NCBI GenBank assembly: GCA_014706295.1
Contig: JACSVZ010000004.1
Span: forward strand, 12,906,484 to 12,970,483
From: Lycocorax pyrrhopterus obiensis
Lineage: Eukaryota; Chordata; Aves; Passeriformes; Paradisaeidae
Direction of reading: 5' to 3'
Length of the DNA: 64,000 nucleotides
The translations under genes were made by a program, and so were the position numbers. The notes under the pieces are model-generated. The model was not told the DNA's origin. It saw only the letters and a list, made by a program, of their open reading frames with translations, and made no database searches. Position 1 is the first letter of the stretch. Each line of letters starts with the position of its first letter. Shown here piece after piece: positions 12,756 to 64,000 of the stretch.

Positions 12756-14163
12756 GAAACAGAACAACCAAAGCAAATTTTAAGGCCTCACTCAGCAATG
12801 CTGCCCCCAAAAATGTCTCGAGCACACACTGACCTGCCAGGTTGGGGAGATACTGCAATCTCCAGCTTCACCGAGTGTCACTTCCTCATCTCTTTAGTAA
12901 CAGACTCTGGGGTGAAAAAACGGATAAAAGGTGGCAAGCATTGGATTTCCCTTCCCTGCTGGGCTAAGGCCTCCTGATCATCAGACAAAGCCTGAACCTG
13001 TGCATCCATGGCTGACTGCACTCTCCCTCTGGGGACACAGCTTTTATTAGACACTGCACTTCCCATGTCCCTGAGCTTCCCGTGTCCAACAGGGCTGAAC
13101 TCCTCAGCTTCCCACTGCTCCTGGCCATGGTGGTCACCTCCTCCTCACTCCATTAAGTCACATAACAGCCAATCTGAGTTTTCTGAGTGAATAACTCCTA
13201 CTTCAACTCACTTCTGGGAGCTGGAACACATAAACTGGCTCTGTGACTGAGACATTCACTCCCATACAACTAATAAGATGTAGAGTAAGAGCAGGATATA
13301 AAGAGGTTCTCACCTCTGAGAATCCAAACGCTCTGGCTGCATTTCTGTCATGGCTCACTCTGAACACGGGAAAGGATTTTCCACTTACCCCATAAACTCC
13401 TTGATGAACCAACTCCATCAGCCCTGGACTCCTTGGACCCTTCTCTGCTTCCTACACTGCAGTGTCAACCTGTAGGACTGAGAGCCAGGGAGAGCTTTCC
13501 TCATCAGTGGAGCAAAGATTACTGAGCACGTTTTTGGTGCTCGTGTTTGAAACAAAATTGGCCTGGCGCTGGCAGACAGAAAGATCTCTGCCTAAGAGCC
13601 CTGTAAAATTCTGTTCCTCAACTTCTCCAACCACAAGGCTTCCTGGCAGTGACAGACAGCCCTAGATCCACAGTCAGGGGGAATTTATGAGTGTGTCTGC
13701 ACCCCCCTTTTCCTCAGGGGGGCTTTTGGTGCTGGTTCTGCAGCATCACAGGGCTTACCAAGCTATGTAGGGTCTAACAGGTTTCACAACACAGTACTGG
13801 GGGGAAAAAATGTCAAGTAGCAGAAAATTTACCTTCAACACAGAGGTAATTTTTTTTTAGAACTTCCTAGCCCTACCGTGATGGGCAAGCAGCCTTCAGA
13901 CTGCCCAGAAAGCCACCTCTCCTGCCTATCTCAGTTTGTGGACTCCATCAGCATCCAGAGTGGGTTTAAAAGCTGCAGCCCCATCCATTCCAGCAGCATC
14001 CTCCCCTGCAGGTAGCCTGAAAACTTCCAGACTTACACCTTCTCTTCCTGTACCAACTTCCTCACTGCTTTTTTCCCCCTCTGCCTGTGTCAGCAGGACA
14101 AGTCGCAGAGACTCTGCAAGGAAAACCAGTTCAGCACACTTACAGCACATTAGCACAGACAAC

Positions 14164-14169
14164 TTTATT
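14164..14169 (-). promoter_or_regulatory. Candidate distal ENAH poly(A) signal AATAAA
   Basis: On the minus strand GCAATAAAGTTGTCTGTGC continues into a strongly GU-rich stretch (TAATGTGCTGTAAGTGTGCTG), the best downstream element of the candidates. Would give a 3' UTR of about 5.1 kb. Alternatively it belongs to unannotated sequence. Confidence 0.4.
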
Positions 14170-14229
14170 GCTGAGTTGAGGTTGTTCAGGGAGTAGCTGG
14201 GGACTTAAGTGGCTCCAGTTGGTTGGTGA

Positions 14230-14300
14230 TAAAAAGTTACATTAAAGATGCTGAACATCAGATGATGATGGGAGACCCCTTCCAACTCTACTGTGCTTGA
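14230..14300. mobile_element. Possible short CR1-like fragment
   Basis: GATGATGGGAGACCCCTTCC AACTCTACTGTGCTTGAGCA resembles the CR1 3' end (a GATGATC... region followed by CCCTTCCAACC). Short and degenerate. Confidence 0.3.
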
Positions 14301-15655
14301 GCAGCTGAGGGAGAGACCTGCAGTCACAAAGAGAAGTGAAAATGTCACACAGGTAACAGCTCTGAAACAGGCTGAGAAAGGAGGGGAAGGTGGTGCCCAT
14401 CACCGAATGACAATGATGGCAAAATTGTGCATCTCAGAGAAAAATGCCAGCTTGCAGCTGCCACAGCCAGAGCAGCAGCACAGCCCAGCTGCAGTAGCTG
14501 CTCCACATCTTCTCCACGGAACGGTTTGTCAGCAGGACACAAGATAAATATTCACTGAGATCCAGGACACCAAGCTCTAAAACATAAATGTCAGAAAACA
14601 CATTTATACAATGACAGAGTTCAGCTGGGATCCAGTTACAGAATGGAGGTGATTTCCAAAGCCCCTTGACTTCCAGCATCACTGTGACAGGCAACTACCC
14701 GAGGAAGGCCCTGTGCAATGGAAGATGCTGACTGCCAGGGACCCTGCAGACACTGCTGTGACTGTAAGGTTTGCCTGAGCTTTCCCAGCATCCAGAACTA
14801 CCCCTCCTCTGCCACATCTTGGACAATTACACCAATCTCTACAGCACATGTTTTTCACTAAGATTATAAACTTAGACTGACTTGAATATATCTCCTGATG
14901 TATCAATTTCAACAGGTGACCATTTCCAAGGTTTTAAAAAAAATATTAATTCCTGTTAGGGCCTCATACAGGCTGACTTTAAAACACACTCTTCTGAATG
15001 TGTAAATACAGGTTGTGACAGTATTGATTTAACACGCTACTTCTCTCTCCCTTAAGACTCCCTCAGACAGCATGTAACTGAGCATTAAAGAATCCTCATA
15101 ACCAAAAATCACCCCTTAAGACAAACAATTTAAGTGATCTTTAGACTGTTTTTCAAGAACTTTGAACTGGCCCCAGTTCCTCCAAAATCACCGACTTTTC
15201 CCTTTGCTCTCCACCACCTCCTGCCCAGCAACAGCCTAGAGGATCAACGAAATGTACAGCCTCAAAAGGAATTGTTAAGTCTTCGGTAAAAAGACAGTTT
15301 GGGAACATTTTTTCTTGCTTCCCATCTTGTTCTCCTACTGAAAACTGAGGGAGTCTTCTTGATTTTGCAAGCTTTGTATGACTAGATGTAGAAGACACTG
15401 GCAAGTAATACTCATCACTGGAACTGAGCCAAATTAAACATTTTCAGAAGAGCCCATGACAATCCCCAGTTTGATCAACCACAGACCACCTCCCTGCCTT
15501 TTAACACACAACTTTAAAAAGTAAACATTGTCCATCTCTTGACACCGATGGACAGAGTTGGTGACACTGTTCAGACATTTAAATCAGAAATGTTTACACT
15601 TGGTGCCTAAACACTGCCCCAAGAACAGCAGACCATTTTAGAATCTAGTGACAAT

Positions 15656-15661
15656 TTTATT
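15656..15661 (-). promoter_or_regulatory. Candidate ENAH poly(A) signal AATAAA
   Basis: On the minus strand TTAATAAAATTGTCACTAG is followed about 20-30 nt later by a GU-rich stretch (TGGTCTGCTGTTCTTGG), the expected layout for cleavage at about 15635-15645. Confidence 0.5.
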
Positions 15662-16297
15662 AAAAAACCCCAAACCTTTATAACTCATTAAGGCTGGTGC
15701 CAAACTTGGCACTGGGACCAAGGTTTGCCAAACAGCAGCAGCAGCGAAACACAGCTTCAGGATGCCAAGTCAAGGACATTTGAAGATCTCTGCTCAGTAT
15801 TTTGCTGTAAGATCAATTGAGCAGAACTGTCTTTAGTGTACAGAAACCTCCACTGATCTGCCATGGTAGGTGTGTTTTATTACCAGTATTGAAAATAAGT
15901 CATGAACATAAAAGCAGCAAGAGAAGAAGTCAGACTGACTGCAATTATTTCCCCCCCCAGTCTTTCCTTCTCCCTGTCATGTTTTTTGTGGATACAGAGA
16001 CCAAAGTGTGTATACACCACGTGAGAGTGTAAATCACATCATACATTTGAAATTAATTTTAATTTATGTACAGCAGTTACCATTCATGAATGCACACAGT
16101 CCCTGCAGTTACATTCTTTATAAGGTAAGTCTTCACTGTTCTCTACTCTTCTTATGGAGAAACAGAAAGGAGAGGTGGAATTAAGGAGTAAGGAATGATC
16201 ACAGTCACGAAAAATTTGGGGAATTTGAGTAGTAAATCTCAGAGAGTCTTCTATGAGGTTCCAGAAATAAATGGTGGCAACGTGTATATATTGCAAT

Positions 16298-16303
16298 TTT
16301 ATT
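16298..16303 (-). promoter_or_regulatory. Candidate ENAH poly(A) signal AATAAA (most proximal)
   Basis: TTTATT on plus, AATAAA on minus, 3 kb after the stop. Downstream sequence is only weakly GU-rich. Confidence 0.35.
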
Positions 16304-19275
16304 TCATTCGCTCAAACAAAACGTTAGCATGTAAGAAATTTAAAATGACACAATATGATAAAAATAGCAGAGAATGAACTGAGAAACTAAAAAGAAGGTA
16401 AACCTAAATGCATGAAAAGTCAACATTCATTAGTGAACAGCTTCAGTCTTTGATTGACACTTGATAACTTTAAAACAACGAGCTGGAAATCATTATGACT
16501 GTCTGAAGAGATTTCAGCACCAGCACTAAGGGTTTTACATTCAGTTGGTTTGCGGTTGACTCGGTAGCCACTTGTCTATAGTGCAGGTTTATCGCAGGTC
16601 AGATCACAGTGTTGAGGAAAGCAACGCCCTCCTGGCATTAGGAAGGATCCCTTAAACTGCCCTCAGCTTAAGACATCCATTGTACAAAAGCACAGAACCA
16701 CCACAATATGGTTTTTAAAGAACTTAGTCACCAGTAAGCAAAATAATCGTAGCTTCTGCAGTTCGTTTTCAATACTGAAATCTCTGGAAACGGTGCAACT
16801 GTCAGTAGGTCAGGAAATGTCTACAGTAATCTTTAATTCAATCCAATTTTCTGGAAAGAACCAGTTCTGCAGGTTGGGATTACAGAAAGTATGTATGTAG
16901 AAGCAGCACAAAAAGACAACATCTGTTCCTTTTTCTTTTAAACAGAAATCATGTTAATTGTAGACCAAGGCACAAAACGTTTAGTGCATAAGCCAGTTCC
17001 TTGCACAATCTAGAAGTTCAGCCTTTAATTTTGGACCACTTATAGCCATCCATGCTATTCCACCGTGTAACTCCTGAACCCTCCTAGAAACGAATCAAAT
17101 GTGATTTCTGACAAGGGTAAACATCCTTACTGCTCAAAAAGTCTGTGTAAAACAAAAAGCTACATCAACAAAGATGAAAATGCCTCCTCTTGTTTTGAGA
17201 AAAACAGTACTTGACAAGCTTACTATGGATTTTTTCTTTTTAATGCCTTCAATAAATGCATGCAGAAAAGTGATGTTGTTTCTCCTCTTTAACAAAAAAA
17301 AAATAAATGGAGTTAGGCAATATTTCCACTGTCATCTTCCCTTAGAATCTGAACCTATAAAATCAGGCAATGTTTGAATGGGAGAAAAATTTCCTATTGA
17401 AGCCTTTCTGAAGCTGTTAAGTGCTGTTCTGCTTTGGTGTTCAGCACTCAATAACTCACTGTTACTGAAAGCACCTGTCCCACGAAGGGAGCTGTGTGTG
17501 CTTGTAAGCAAATCTCTCCACAAGTTCTAAGCAAACTTTTCTTCTGGATCAGCACAGATCCCAAAGCAAACACTGCTTGGAAAAACAGATAGTGCAAAGG
17601 AAAAGGGAAGATTTTGATCCACATTCTTTGTCCAAAGCACTACAGAGCCAATTTGCAGAATTCCTGTTCCACTGAACTTTACCACGTTAAGAAACAAAAT
17701 TAAAAAAATAAAAAATTTACATGCATAAGATCGAAAACCCTGGGAAAGAGAGAGGTACCACCTCCCCTAAAAATGATTCTCAAATTGTTGAGCAAAACCA
17801 ATGGCATATCACTGCTGTTTTTCAGGGTTTGTGTCGCGTGGAGCTGTGGGAGTTTTTTGTTGGCTTTGAGTTTTTTTGGAAAGGAGGGTGGCAGATAAGT
17901 TAGGAGGAGAAGGGGACATTTACCGTGACCTGATCGTTCTCAGGTAACTACTGCTGTTCTGTTTCATTAAACAATCAAAAAAAGGAGTCTCAGGAAAGAG
18001 TGAAGCAGAGGGTCATGGTGAAAAGGTGAAGGACAACGCACTTACACAGGGGCATCCTCAGCAAGTCAGATGCCTGCAACGTTTTTTCTCTCACCGAGAA
18101 ACGAGTTCGGTTCACCTGGGAGTTTCAGAACCATTACTGGAAGTATTACTGAATTTCAAATAGAAAACTGAAAAAAGATACAAAAGGATCAAGTACCTGG
18201 TTCCATTAACATGGTTACTGATAAAAGTCATGTTTTCCTCATTATTACACATGCATGTAAGATGAAGAAAAAGTGTAGAAAGTAATAAAAATGTGTCACC
18301 TTCCCCCTCCCTCTTCCCACATCTTTCTGGGCATAAATTAAGCCTTACAAATGAAAAGGCTACTCTGTGACATGCAAGTTTTCTTTTAATTAAAAAGCTG
18401 GCTGTGTTGTGTTACATTACAAAATGTCCACATGCATAAATCTAAAAAAAGCCCCAAAATCTACTGTAAATCTACAACATACTAATGATTTACATTTGAC
18501 TGCTGATTCGCATTATGTAGAAGTCTTAGATTTGGTAAAGCATCGTAACAATGTAGGAAGGCATCTACATCTTTAAACTCTGGACTGTATTTGCTTTTTT
18601 TTTTTTAATTATTGTTTTCCTAGAAAATTGCATGAAGGCTAACTAGAGAGGCTTCCTATCATAGAATTCCAAAATCTTGATATGTCATCACCGTCTAGGT
18701 CATCCTTACTTACAAATATTGCCCTTTAAAAGCCCGCGTCTCTAATTGTTCCTTGTTTTGTGAACCGAACCTCTACACATCTGATCTCTTAAATTACTCA
18801 TGGAAATACCAGATATGATAGGAAGACAAACCTGAGATACATTTGAAGTACAACAGTATAACTTGCTAACTCCTTCATTAATAAAGAAAACCTCTCTGAA
18901 AAGCCTTCCCAAGCTTTTCCCTGTTTTTTTTTTTTGTCTTAACAACAAATTCTGAAACATGTGCAATTTTATCTTGACATGAGTAGACTTCAAAGCACTG
19001 TGATCTTGTCTGATAGATGTAGGAATTTCTGCATAATCATTACAGTAACTTTAAGAGTCTTTTCCACCCTGCTGTAAAGGTCAGAAAAAAGCTGCAAACT
19101 AGGAGGGGAATAGCATTATCACCAGAGTGATGTCTGAAGCTTTTCAGAATAGGTTGTTTCTCCCTCCTTCCAAGTGCCTGTCTGTCTGTCTGTCTCCGTT
19201 TTCTTCTAACAGCTCACAAAACGTAGTCAGTTTTTTATCAAGTTAAAGAGTCACATCGGCTTAGTGTGAGTCTTT

Positions 19276-64000
<44,725 letters not shown>

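Larger units (their letters stand above)
4691..14140. other. Intergenic region left of ENAH
   Basis: No protein family was recognised in any open frame here (all under about 150 codons, no homology by eye). It contains a CR1 fragment (about 6958-7075), an AC microsatellite (10098-10132), an LTR-like fragment (10500 to about 10760) and a C-rich homopolymer run (12733-12755). A minus-strand AATAAA followed by an A run near 12530-12555 could be the tail of a retroposed sequence or a still more distal ENAH 3' end. Confidence 0.75.
15640..19275 (-). other. ENAH: ENAH 3' UTR (probable extent, proximal poly(A) choice)
   Basis: AT-rich sequence directly downstream of the stop codon with no repeat recognised, typical of a conserved vertebrate brain-expressed 3' UTR. 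A (CTGT)n stretch sits at about 19178-19196. The left boundary is inferred from the AATAAA at 15656-15661. Transcripts could stop earlier (16298) or continue to 14164. Confidence 0.65.

Overview
The window is vertebrate nuclear DNA, almost certainly from a bird. Small AT-rich introns, CR1-type LINE 3' ends (around 6.96 kb and 46.66 kb) and an LTR-like fragment starting TGTCATGGTTTAA (10.5 kb) of a kind I associate with avian genomes all point that way. No bacterial-style genes, CRISPR arrays, tRNAs or rRNAs were seen.

One gene explains nearly all the coding sequence: ENAH (Mena, the vertebrate Enabled homolog, an Ena/VASP actin regulator), on the minus strand. Thirteen constitutive coding exons (numbered 2-14) lie between 62141 and 19276, all with GT-AG junctions and matching phases. 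Exon 1, expected to supply only ATGAG, lies beyond the right edge. Adding those five bases, the short form is 1656 nt including the stop, or 551 residues. The order is: EVH1 domain (exons 2-3), linker (4), LERER-repeat helix ending in the RRIS PKA-type site (5), alternative proline/serine-rich exon (6), profilin-binding polyproline tract plus G-actin-binding KLRKV motif (7), F-actin-binding segment (8-9), acidic/serine linker (10-11), and tetramerising coiled coil with stop (12-14).

The most informative content is alternative-splicing hardware, partly in exons too short for routine ORF finding: a 12-nt microexon encoding VFYL just upstream of exon 4 (49663-49674); an internal in-frame 3' splice site that divides exon 6 into a 690-nt optional part (the neuronal-type insert) and a 111-nt constitutive part; and a 63-nt, phase-2/2 exon (25196-25258) that is the counterpart of epithelial exon 11a. 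All keep the frame. The full combination would be about 806 residues.

Below 19276 lies the 3' UTR, with candidate poly(A) signals at 16298, 15656 and 14164. The left 14 kb is intergenic, with repeats and one CpG-rich island (about 4260-4690), possibly the promoter of the next gene. In mammals that neighbour is LBR, but no LBR coding exon is visible here.
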